Shown here piece by piece: positions 43,943 to 51,932 of a DNA stretch of 64,000 bases. The DNA is taken from the NCBI RefSeq assembly GCF_026250525.1, contig NZ_CP111043.1, positions 1,849,421-1,913,420 of the forward strand. The letters run 5' to 3'. The notes below the pieces were generated by a model, which was given only the letters and a program-made list of their open reading frames with translations, ran no database searches and was not told the origin of the DNA. The translations under genes were made by a program, and so were the position numbers. Numbering within the stretch: position 1 is the first letter of the stretch; each line of letters starts with the position of its first letter. The stretch comes from Chondrinema litorale. Lineage in GTDB: Bacteria > Bacteroidota > Bacteroidia > Cytophagales > Flammeovirgaceae.

Positions 43943-45220
43943 TTATAGATTAAATGCTTCTTTTAATTTATCAACATAGTCAAGCTTTTCCCAAGTAAAG
44001 AACTCAAGAGCTTTTGTTTCTTTAGTTCTGATTTCTTTCTTGATACTTTCGTCTTCTTCGATTTTTACTGTAAATAGATCAACTTCTTTTTTATAGCTTT
44101 CTCTACCCATGTGTCCATAAGCTGCTGTATCTGAGAAGATAGGATTTTTTAGTTTTAATCTATCTACAAGGCCTTTTGGTCTCATATCAAATATACCTGA
44201 AACTTTCTCAGCTATTTGTCCATCAGACAAACCAACTTTAGAAGTTCCGTAAGTATTTACGTTTAATGAAACAGGCTTAGAAACCCCGATTGCATAAGCA
44301 ACTTGTACCAGTATTTCATCTGCAATACCAGCGGCAACCATATTTTTAGCTATATGTCTTGCAGCATAAGCAGCACTTCTATCAACTTTTGATGGGTCTT
44401 TACCAGAAAATGCACCTCCACCATGAGCACCTTTTCCACCATAAGTATCAACAATAATTTTTCTACCTGTTAAACCTGCATCTCCATGAGGCCCACCAAT
44501 CACAAATTTACCTGTTGGGTTGATGTGATAGACAGTATTATTATCTAATAATTCAGATGGAATTACTCTAGGAATAAGAATATTGATGATATCATCATTT
44601 ATCTTTTTTAGCATTTTTTCTTCTACATCAAAAGGATCATGCTGAGTTGATAACACAATTGTGTGAACTCTTAATGGTTTATTATCATCACCATATTCAA
44701 TTGTTACCTGTGCTTTTGTATCAGGTCTTAGATATGGCATTAAGTGGCTTTCTTCTTTGCGAATATGTGCAAGTTCTTTTACCATCCTATGTGAAAAAGC
44801 CAATGCCATTGGCATTAATTCTGGTGTTTCGTTACTTGCATAGCCGAACATCATCCCTTGATCACCAGCGCCTTGTTCTTTATCAACACCTTCTCCCTCA
44901 TTTACACCTTGTGCAATATCAGGAGACTGGCTATGTAAAGCAACCATAATACCACATGATTCAGCATCAAACATATAGTTATCACTATTGTATCCGATTT
45001 TTTTTATTGTTTCTCTTACAACATCTGGTATCTCAACGTAGGCTTTCGTTGTGATCTCACCAGACACAACTACCAACCCAGTGGTTACCATAGTTTCACA
45101 AGCAACCCTTGAATCAGGATCTTGTGCCAACATAGCATCTAATATTGCATCTGATATCTGATCTGCAATTTTGTCTGGATGTCCTTCTGAAACAGATTCT
45201 GAAGTGAATAAATAAGCCAT
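43943..45220 (-). CDS. metK: S-adenosylmethionine synthetase
   Basis: 425 residues. The enzyme makes S-adenosylmethionine from ATP and methionine, the cell's main methyl donor. Signatures are [20 protein letters not shown] at residues 5-24, [12 protein letters not shown] near 118 and [16 protein letters not shown] near 232, with the later [19 protein letters not shown]. Length is normal. It is the downstream gene of a pair, 28 bases after a lipoprotein gene, followed by a strong terminator. I found no SAM riboswitch; the gap to the upstream gene is too short for one. Confidence 0.97.
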   Translation of the reverse strand: MAYLFTSESVSEGHPDKIADQISDAILDAMLAQDPDSRVACETMVTTGLVVVSGEITTKAYVEIPDVVRETIKKIGYNSDNYMFDAESCGIMVALHSQSPDIAQGVNEGEGVDKEQGAGDQGMMFGYASNETPELMPMALAFSHRMVKELAHIRKEESHLMPYLRPDTKAQVTIEYGDDNKPLRVHTIVLSTQHDPFDVEEKMLKKINDDIINILIPRVIPSELLDNNTVYHINPTGKFVIGGPHGDAGLTGRKIIVDTYGGKGAHGGGAFSGKDPSKVDRSAAYAARHIAKNMVAAGIADEILVQVAYAIGVSKPVSLNVNTYGTSKVGLSDGQIAEKVSGIFDMRPKGLVDRLKLKNPIFSDTAAYGHMGRESYKKEVDLFTVKIEEDESIKKEIRTKETKALEFFTWEKLDYVDKLKEAFNL

Positions 45221-45248
45221 AAAAAAAAATTCTTGATTAAAAAATTAA

Positions 45249-45959
45249 TTATCTGAATCGTATAGAATTAGCTAAACCCACATTTCCTTTTAATTCTTTT
45301 AAAGTTTTCGAAAATGTGAGTGTCATTTTATCATCGGAAAGTATAGCTTCTTCATTAGAATAATTTCTAATTTTAGCGTCAACAGTTTCGATAATCATTG
45401 TATAAGTTACATCATCGTACAATGTTTGTAACTGTGCATTTAGTTCTTTATTGGAGCCATCATCATCTTTAGGCACCATTTCACTTGTGAGATTATTTAA
45501 GTTGAAAGAGTTTGTTTTTTCTAACCTCCCCTTTTTGTCATAGATATAATAATCTGCTCCTGAGACATTAGTATTACCTTCATCTAATTTACTTAAAGCT
45601 TTATTTAAAGCTTCTACACTTTCATAATTAAGTTGCAGCCCAAATTGAAAATTCTCCTCGTCTTTAATGCCATTAGCATCAGATATACCTGCTATCCTAT
45701 TTAGTTCCTTGCTAAGTACAGTAAATGCTGAATCCAAACCACTTAATGGATTATCTTCTAAACCAACTGCGCTGCCTTCTTTTGTATTTGCCATATCCAG
45801 CATCATCTGAAACATTTTTTTACTCGCACTAAAATCCATTAACATTTTATATGTGCCTTGTCCATCTTTATTAATGGTTATCTCTTCTCTAATTTCGAAA
45901 CATGAATTACAAAAGAAAGCTATAGTGAGAAATAGTATAAAAAATCTGATGGACCTCAT
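45249..45959 (-). CDS. Lipoprotein of unknown function
   Basis: 236 residues. MRSIRFFILFLTIAFFCNSC is a lipoprotein signal with Cys20. The mature part starts FEIREEITINKDGQGTYKM, a beta-hairpin also seen in other small exported proteins of Bacteroidota, and continues mixed with helical stretches and a late TYTMIIETVDAKIRNYS strand. No catalytic motif is visible. It is directly upstream of metK and probably shares its transcript. It may face the periplasm from the inner leaflet of the outer membrane, judged only by the signal. Confidence 0.65.
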   Translation of the reverse strand: MRSIRFFILFLTIAFFCNSCFEIREEITINKDGQGTYKMLMDFSASKKMFQMMLDMANTKEGSAVGLEDNPLSGLDSAFTVLSKELNRIAGISDANGIKDEENFQFGLQLNYESVEALNKALSKLDEGNTNVSGADYYIYDKKGRLEKTNSFNLNNLTSEMVPKDDDGSNKELNAQLQTLYDDVTYTMIIETVDAKIRNYSNEEAILSDDKMTLTFSKTLKELKGNVGLANSIRFR

Positions 45960-46060
45960 TTGTTCTATATATCAGTAAAAATTAGATGTAAAGCTAACAA
46001 ATATCTTTTATGATTAATTTTTTACTTATTACAAAGAGATAAATTTTATTTCATTAAACA

Positions 46061-46090
46061 TAAAAAAGGGGAGTTGAATTAACAACTCCC
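46061..46090 (-). terminator. Rho-independent terminator of the GMC oxidoreductase gene
   Basis: On the minus strand GGGAGTTG pairs with CAACTCCC (46083-46090 with 46069-46076) around six bases and is followed by a T-rich run. It sits about 25 bases beyond the stop codon. Confidence 0.75.
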
Positions 46091-46114
46091 TTCATAATCA
46101 CAAATAAGTATTTC

Positions 46115-47815
46115 CTATATATTATTTTTCTTTAATTCACTAACAGCAAAATCGCATGCTCTAGCTGTAAGGGCCATATATGTTAATGATGGATTCTGAC
46201 AAGCTGCAGAAGACATACATGCACCATCTGTTACAAATACATTAGATACTTCGTGTAATTGATTATTTTTATTAAGCATCGATGTTTTTTTATCTTTACC
46301 CATTACACATGTACCCATCTCGTGAATTCCTTGTCCTGGATAAGACCCTGCATCATAAGTTGAAATATTTTTCAAACCTGCTGCTTCTAGAATTTCTGCA
46401 GCTGAGTTTTGCATATCAACTCTCATTTTCATCTCATTCTCTTTAAACTCGCAATCAAACTTAACGGTTGGTTGCCCCCATTTATCAACATTTTCTTTAT
46501 CTAGAGTTACTTTATTTTCAAAGTATGGTAGAGTTTCACCAAAACCACCTAAACCCATACTCCAAGGACCAGGTACAACCATTTGTTGCTTAAACTCATC
46601 ACCAAAACCCATTTCGGCAACACCTCTCATCCAAGACTCTCTGCTTGCTCCACCCTGATAACCATAACCTCTAATAAAATCAGGATGCTTCTCTTTAATA
46701 TTTCTGAATCTAGGAATATAGATACCATTCGCTCTTCTACCTGAATAATATTGATCTGCAAATCCATCAAACTCTCCTCTAGCACCTGTTCTAAAATGAT
46801 GGTCCATTAGATAGTGCCCCAAGGTTCCACTTGTATTACCTAAGCCATTTGGAAAAACTTCATCAACAGAATTCATTAAAATAAAAGCTGAACCAACTGC
46901 TGAAGCATTTAAGAAAATAATTTTTGCATAAAACTCCTGCATTTCTCCTGATTCTGCATCGATTACCCTAACTCCAGTAGCTTTACCTTGCTCCTTATCA
47001 TAAATTACAGAGTTAACTATAGAGTTATGGCGCAATGTCATATTACCAGTTTTAGCAGCTGCCGGTAACGTTGACGAAAGACTACTAAAATATGCACCAT
47101 AAGGACAGCCTCTAGCACAACGGTTTCTATACATACAATGATTTCTACCATTGTGAGCTACTGTAAGGTTAGCAACTCGGCCTATTGTAACTATTCTATC
47201 ATTAAAGTTTTCTCTTACTTTTTGAGCAGCGTGCTTTTCTAAACAGTTCATTTCCATTGGAGGAAGGAAATTACCATCAGGTAATTGCTCAAGACCTTCA
47301 TTTTGCCCACTTATTCCTGCAAATCCTTCTACATAATCGTACCATGGAGCAAGGTCATCATATCTTATTGGCCAATCTACACCAAATCCATCTTTAGCAT
47401 TTGACTCAAAGTCCATTGGACTCCAACGATAAGATTGTCTACCCCACATAAGAGAGCGGCCACCAGTATGATATCCTCTAAGCCAATCAAATCTTTTTAC
47501 TTCAGAATAAGGATTTTCGGTATCATCTACGAACATATGAGCAATTTCCTCAGTCAAGTAACCGATTCTCTGCTGCTTTTCTTTAGTCGTTTTTAACTGC
47601 TCTTGTGTTACTTTCCCCCTGTGTTTTAAATCCCAAGGATCTTTCATCGCAGTTTCGTAATCTTCGGGATGCTTAATTTCGTAACCTCTTTCCAGAACTA
47701 GGGTTTTCAATCCTTTTTCAGTTAGTTCTTTTGCTGCCCAACCACCACTGATACCTGAGCCAACCACGATAGCATCGTATGTATTTTGTTTTTTTGCCTT
47801 TGTATTTAAATTCAT
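46115..47815 (-). CDS. GMC-family FAD dehydrogenase, probable catalytic chain with iron-sulfur cysteines
   Basis: 566 residues. An FAD-binding motif VVGSGISGGWAAKELTEKG (17-35), HTGGRSLMWGRQSYRW near 116, and a C-terminal His-Asn pair (GIHEMGTCVMG and SAACQNPSLTYMA) show a GMC oxidoreductase. Between them is HCMYRNRCARGCPYGAYFS (226-244) with Cys227, Cys233 and Cys237, the spacing used for a 3Fe-4S cluster in FAD glucose/fructose dehydrogenases. It has no signal peptide of its own, consistent with hitch-hiking export on the small Tat subunit encoded just before it. The sugar or alcohol substrate is unknown; no cytochrome c subunit gene is adjacent. Confidence 0.85.
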   Translation of the reverse strand: MNLNTKAKKQNTYDAIVVGSGISGGWAAKELTEKGLKTLVLERGYEIKHPEDYETAMKDPWDLKHRGKVTQEQLKTTKEKQQRIGYLTEEIAHMFVDDTENPYSEVKRFDWLRGYHTGGRSLMWGRQSYRWSPMDFESNAKDGFGVDWPIRYDDLAPWYDYVEGFAGISGQNEGLEQLPDGNFLPPMEMNCLEKHAAQKVRENFNDRIVTIGRVANLTVAHNGRNHCMYRNRCARGCPYGAYFSSLSSTLPAAAKTGNMTLRHNSIVNSVIYDKEQGKATGVRVIDAESGEMQEFYAKIIFLNASAVGSAFILMNSVDEVFPNGLGNTSGTLGHYLMDHHFRTGARGEFDGFADQYYSGRRANGIYIPRFRNIKEKHPDFIRGYGYQGGASRESWMRGVAEMGFGDEFKQQMVVPGPWSMGLGGFGETLPYFENKVTLDKENVDKWGQPTVKFDCEFKENEMKMRVDMQNSAAEILEAAGLKNISTYDAGSYPGQGIHEMGTCVMGKDKKTSMLNKNNQLHEVSNVFVTDGACMSSAACQNPSLTYMALTARACDFAVSELKKNNI

Positions 47816-47886
47816 TATAATTCTGTTTTATCAAAGTTGATTGATTCTTGAATTTGATTTCCAGATAAAATCTTGCATATCATGTT

Positions 47887-48456
47887 TTAGATAGCCCAAG
47901 CTTTATCTCCTTCTTTATAAGGCATACAACCATTATAAGCACCAGGCACAGCAACAAAATTAAGAGCTTGTGTTGCACCTACTTCAGATGTGCAGTAACC
48001 AACTACTGTCAGTTCTTTCATAAATCTAAAGAAAGGTTTTTTCCCTGAAGTGTTTGCACCATTGTATGCTTCTTCATCAAATTTTTTCAGAAGAGCTACT
48101 TGTTCTTCCTTTTCACAATCAACAAAGTCATTTCCATATTCATCTTTTGCTGCTTTGTTTAGGCTATTTATACCTTCAAGAAAACTCTTCTGATCTTCAG
48201 GAGTATAGCAATCCTTTAAAACCAAGTCGATATATCTGTTTACAAGTGCCTCTTTAGCACCTGGTGTATCAGTAGTAGGAATAATTAATTCCGAAACTTC
48301 TATCACTATTTGGTCTTGTTCAGGACTTAAGAACTCAGGAAGCCAGTCTGGTTTTTCAGAAGGCTTGCAACCATTCAAAATAGCTGCAATTAGTGGAGTG
48401 GAAAGGGTACCACCAGCCAAGGCACTAATCCTTTTTACAGCATTTCTTCTGTTCAT
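47887..48456 (-). CDS. Gluconate 2-dehydrogenase subunit 3-like small subunit, Tat-exported lipoprotein
   Basis: 189 residues. MNRRNAVKRISALAGG carries a twin-arginine motif and the hydrophobic part ends ILNGC, a lipobox, so a Tat-exported lipoprotein is likely. The mature protein (LSPEQDQIVIEVSELIIPTT, later GYCTSEVGATQALNFVAVPG) is the small gamma subunit that accompanies FAD dehydrogenases and guides their export. The catalytic GMC chain follows 71 bases later on the same strand, which fits a two-protein complex on the outside of the inner membrane or on the outer membrane. Confidence 0.85.
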   Translation of the reverse strand: MNRRNAVKRISALAGGTLSTPLIAAILNGCKPSEKPDWLPEFLSPEQDQIVIEVSELIIPTTDTPGAKEALVNRYIDLVLKDCYTPEDQKSFLEGINSLNKAAKDEYGNDFVDCEKEEQVALLKKFDEEAYNGANTSGKKPFFRFMKELTVVGYCTSEVGATQALNFVAVPGAYNGCMPYKEGDKAWAI

Positions 48457-48992
48457 AGGTTTTTGGGTATGTTATTAAAAATTAATTAAATCGGTATTTT
48501 ATATTTGCAGATTATACTTTTCATTTTCAAAGAGGATAGCTAATAATAAACCTAAACTCAGAGAACAATTACTGTTATTTTATGGAGACAATCTATTGGC
48601 AATAACATAAATATTTATGAGAGATGAAGTCGCCATATTTCGATAAATCTATATAAACTTTTCATTTCTTAATAAATATTAAGATGTTAAAATGTGTAAA
48701 TCAGTAAAAAAATGTGATAATTCGGCAGTTATAACACCAAAAATCAGTAAAAAACTAACTGTAAGTTATAATAAGGATGAGATAATTAAATTATTAAAAA
48801 AGACATTTCAAACAACTCTCTTACACGCTAAACCCGTATAATAAAGCACTTAACCCATTACTTATTACTGTATTTTAACAAGAGAAAATGTAATTTTTTA
48901 ATCAAATTGTTAACAGTTCTATTTAATTATTGAACAAAGGGTTACAAATCACGTTTTATTTAAATAAATTGATATATATATCCCTTATATGT
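48457..48992. other. Intergenic region with a 14-base direct repeat
   Basis: This 536-base AT-rich gap between divergent genes has no convincing reading frame. AAATCAGTAAAAAA occurs twice (48698-48711 and 48741-48754), 43 bases apart in register, which could be a pair of protein-binding sites. Several short palindromes (GTTATAAC) are present nearby. Confidence 0.35.
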
Positions 48993-49208
48993 ATGGAAAC
49001 AATAAAAAAGTATCATTATGAGCAAAAGCATCTTGGAAGAACCTTCCATTTCGATGCTAGCATTGTTAAAGACAATGATGTTTACTATTTAAAATGCAAC
49101 GATGTTGTTGTAAACATAAAGTCGCCCATTTCAGGAGAGAATTTACTTAAACAATTATTTGTAAATGTTACTGAAATACCAACAACTACTAATCTAACTC
49201 TATCTTAG
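48993..49208 (+). CDS. Small protein of unknown function (71 aa)
   Basis: The frame could begin at TTG 48930, but ATG 48993 gives METIKKYHYEQKHLGRTFHF, which looks like a true N-terminus. The 71 residues form a likely small soluble beta/alpha fold (ASIVKDNDVYYLKCNDVVVN, then GENLLKQLF). No domain is recognised. A perfect terminator directly after the gene supports expression. It sits alone between the divergent FAD dehydrogenase genes and a GT4 gene. Confidence 0.5.
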   Translation: METIKKYHYEQKHLGRTFHFDASIVKDNDVYYLKCNDVVVNIKSPISGENLLKQLFVNVTEIPTTTNLTLS

Positions 49209-49240
49209 TTAAACTCTATTAATATATTTCGCTTATTTAC

Positions 49241-49272
49241 AACACTATTATTCTTTAATAGTGTTTTTTTTA
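49241..49272 (+). terminator. Rho-independent terminator of the 71-aa gene
   Basis: AACACTATTA (49241-49250) pairs perfectly with TAATAGTGTT (49256-49265) around five bases and runs into about nine T. Confidence 0.85.
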
Positions 49273-49361
49273 TTTCTAGTTAAATTTAATTGCCAATAAT
49301 TATTTCTCATTTTATAATTTTCACTTTTAAAAATTAAACCAGTTATCGAAAACCACCATTT

Positions 49362-50489
49362 ATGCTGGAAAATGAGATAAGACTACTTTGGCTAACTGAA
49401 AACTATCCACCGCAAAGAGGAGGCATGGCGCAATCTTGCGACAGAATCATTCGAAACCTTAGAAATAGTGGAGTTATAGTTGATATAGTCCATTTTACCA
49501 GAAGAAACACTTCTTTTAAAATCACTAACCAAGTAAAGGGAACCTACTTAAATGTGCCATTTAATACTGATGAAGCACATACTGTCAATTGCCTTTGGAA
49601 CTTTATAGCACAAGAAGCGCAATACAAGTTTTGCACTCATATTGTTGCATTTGGAGGTTATCTACCTCTATTAACAGCTCCTGTTTTTAGCAAATGGTTA
49701 TCTCTACCGCTAGTTTGCCTTTTTCGCGGAAATGATTTTGACAATGCAATTTTTTCTTCTAGAAAACTGCCAATTCTCGAAAGAGCAATTAATCAAGCAC
49801 ACACAATAGCAACAGTTGCTAGTGAAATGCAGGATAAAATTGAGCTGCTTTATCCAGAAAAGAAAGTAAAATTTATTCCTAACAGCATTGAATCTACCAA
49901 TTGGCAAGCTTTAAAAAGTGACTTTGAGTTTGCTGAAAAATTTAGAGCAAAACATGTAGAAGATTCTAAACTTGCAATTGGTTTATTTGGCCATTTAAAA
50001 GCTAAAAAAGGATGCGACTTTCTTTTAAAAAGTATTGCTAAAAGTGGACTCTCAGAAAAAATACACCTAATTATAGTTGGAGAAAGAGAAACACATATTG
50101 ATACGATAGTAGCAGGCTACAACCTAAATACTACATTTCTGCCATTTTTAGATAGATACGAATTAATACAATACTATCTTGCCTGCGATGTAATTGCCTT
50201 ACCTTCGTTTTACGACGGCATGCCAAATGTTTTACTAGAAGCTAGCGCACTTGGCATTCCTGTTTTAGCTTCTTCTGTAGGTGGTATGAGAGATGTTTTA
50301 GTTGATATTCCTAATAGTTTTGTTTTTCACCCTGGAGATGAGTCTAGTTGCATAGAAACACTATGGAAACTAATTAATACTTCAGCAGATGAAAGAAAAA
50401 AAATTGGCTTGATGCAAAAAGAAGTTTTGGATTCTAACTTCACTTCTCAACACGAAACAGAAGCTTTTCTATCAATTTTTAAAGAATAG
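49362..50489 (+). CDS. Glycosyltransferase family 4
   Basis: 375 residues of GT-B fold. The N-terminal acceptor part has TENYPPQRGGMAQSCDRII (14-32), the GG loop typical of GT4. The C-terminal donor half has IGLFGHLKAKKGCDFLLKSI near 206 and ALPSFYDGMPNVLLEASALG near 280, the E-x7-E region that binds the nucleotide sugar. A membrane-associated role in surface polysaccharide or glycan synthesis is inferred from the family; neighbours do not form a polysaccharide cluster. A DMT exporter gene follows 80 bases later and may be in the same transcript. Confidence 0.83.
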   Translation: MLENEIRLLWLTENYPPQRGGMAQSCDRIIRNLRNSGVIVDIVHFTRRNTSFKITNQVKGTYLNVPFNTDEAHTVNCLWNFIAQEAQYKFCTHIVAFGGYLPLLTAPVFSKWLSLPLVCLFRGNDFDNAIFSSRKLPILERAINQAHTIATVASEMQDKIELLYPEKKVKFIPNSIESTNWQALKSDFEFAEKFRAKHVEDSKLAIGLFGHLKAKKGCDFLLKSIAKSGLSEKIHLIIVGERETHIDTIVAGYNLNTTFLPFLDRYELIQYYLACDVIALPSFYDGMPNVLLEASALGIPVLASSVGGMRDVLVDIPNSFVFHPGDESSCIETLWKLINTSADERKKIGLMQKEVLDSNFTSQHETEAFLSIFKE

Positions 50490-50569
50490 CTTAAAATCTA
50501 TCTACAAAACTCTTTTAACAGGTATATTCACTAATATTGCAGGCAAAGATTAGCACCGTCTCTCTCGAA

Positions 50570-51499
50570 ATGAACAAAGACAAAAAGGTAATCACAGGTC
50601 TTCTGGCAATTATTACAGCAACCACACTTTGGGGATTCGATGGAGTAGTACTCACACCTAGATTATACAATCTAGAAGCAAGTTTTGTGGTAATGGTACT
50701 ACATGTATTACCATTTTTAGTGATGCAACTGTTTCTTTTTAAGCAGTATAAATACCTAAAAACATTTGATAAACAAGACTATCTTGCCCTTTTTCTTATT
50801 GCACTACTAGGTGGCTCTATTGGTACACTTTCAATCGTACAGGCCATGTTTCTTATTAATTTTAAAAACCTTTCTGTAGTTGTACTTCTGCAAAAATTAC
50901 AACCAGTATTTGCCATAACATTGGCAACTATTTTTTTAAAAGAGAAACTCAAGAAAAACTTTTTCATTTGGGCTTTACTAGCAGTAGCTGGTGGCTATTT
51001 TCTTACGTTTGAGTTTAGTTTACCAAATTTTCATACAGGTGAAAATACCTCACAAGCTGCCCTACTGGCTTTAATTGCAGCTTTTTGTTTTGGTTCTACA
51101 ACAGTTTTAGGAAGAAAATTTCTATTAAATCATAATTTTGAAACCGTTACATTCTACCGATTCGGTTTCACTACTTTCATACTAGTTATCTACAATTTAA
51201 TACTAGGGAGGTTTTATCAGTTTAATGATGTAACTCAGCAAAACTGGATAATATTTGTGGTAATTATGTTTACCACTGGTAGTGCAGCAATTTTTTTGTA
51301 TTACTTTGGATTAAAAAAGGTAAGAGCAAGCCTCTCAACTATTGCAGAATTATGCTTTCCTGTTTCGGCTATCATTTTCGACTACATATTTAACAATAGT
51401 CAATTAACAGTTGTACAATGGTGCAGCGCCGCTATGATGTTTTTTGCAATATTTAAATTGGGGCAGAATGAAGCTGAAAATAAATCTTCAGCTTCGTAA
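50570..51499 (+). CDS. DMT/EamA family transporter
   Basis: From ATG 50570 the protein has 309 residues and about ten transmembrane helices as two EamA repeats (residues about 8-145 and 160-300). Family marks are TATTLWGFDGVVLTP near the start, VVVLLQKLQPVFAITLATIF near 110 and the second-repeat LSTIAELCFPVSAIIFDYIF. An in-frame TTG at 50537 would add eleven polar residues before the first helix and is less likely. Substrates of this family vary (amino acids, metabolites) and cannot be read here. Confidence 0.83.
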   Translation: MNKDKKVITGLLAIITATTLWGFDGVVLTPRLYNLEASFVVMVLHVLPFLVMQLFLFKQYKYLKTFDKQDYLALFLIALLGGSIGTLSIVQAMFLINFKNLSVVVLLQKLQPVFAITLATIFLKEKLKKNFFIWALLAVAGGYFLTFEFSLPNFHTGENTSQAALLALIAAFCFGSTTVLGRKFLLNHNFETVTFYRFGFTTFILVIYNLILGRFYQFNDVTQQNWIIFVVIMFTTGSAAIFLYYFGLKKVRASLSTIAELCFPVSAIIFDYIFNNSQLTVVQWCSAAMMFFAIFKLGQNEAENKSSAS

Positions 51500-51526
51500 G
51501 GTGAAACTTATTTATAAATCTTCAGA

Positions 51527-51688
51527 TCAAAATTCAAAATCTGTATTACTTTCTAGAAAAACTTCTTTTAACTCTTCAAGTTCTTCTTTTTCTAATTTTG
51601 AAAGTGCAGAATCTTTTTCTTTTTCTGACAACTCAGCAATCCTTTGATATGCTTGTGTCGGTGTCAAGGAATAATAAATGAAGTTCAT
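51527..51688 (-). CDS. 53-aa acidic helical protein, unknown
   Basis: An open frame of 53 codons from ATG 51688 to TGA 51527, too short for a 60-residue cut-off. It begins MNFIYYSLTPTQAYQRIAEL and continues as a Lys/Glu-rich helix (EKEKDSALSKLEKEELEELK). Protein-like composition, a position between a + strand gene and clpB, and a normal ATG support it, but there is no homology claim. It could be a small regulatory or toxin-antitoxin-like protein; the evidence for that is only its size. It could also be chance. Confidence 0.4.
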   Translation of the reverse strand: MNFIYYSLTPTQAYQRIAELSEKEKDSALSKLEKEELEELKEVFLESNTDFEF

Positions 51689-51785
51689 AGTTCAGCTTAT
51701 TAATAATTAATAGTATCTACCAATATAAAAAACAAAACCCTTTTCCCATAGTGCACCTTGTTAACATTATAAAAGACGGCATTTT

Positions 51786-51831
51786 TGACATTATACAAAA
51801 ACTTATTTCATTAATTCAAGTCATAATGTCA
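51786..51831. promoter_or_regulatory. Inverted repeat upstream of clpB
   Basis: TGACATTAT (51786-51794) recurs as ATAATGTCA (51823-51831), exact reverse complement, 28 bases apart, about 100-150 bases before the clpB ATG. It may be an operator for heat-shock or stress control. I see no CIRCE element. A partial -7-like TAATTTG lies nearer the gene, at about 51895. Confidence 0.4.
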
Positions 51832-51932
51832 TTAAATTCTACAACTATACTGAAATTTTGACTGTTATTCTGTTAGAAATTGAAATGGAAAATAATTTGA
51901 TGAGTCTTCATTAAAATAAAAACTGTAAAACC

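Noticed and set aside
45221..45248. SAM riboswitch before metK
   Set aside because: Only 28 bases separate metK from the preceding gene, too short for such an element.
51785..51790. TTGACA box upstream of clpB as a -35 element
   Set aside because: Enterobacterial -35 boxes are not used by the Bacteroidota primary sigma factor; the bases are part of the inverted repeat.
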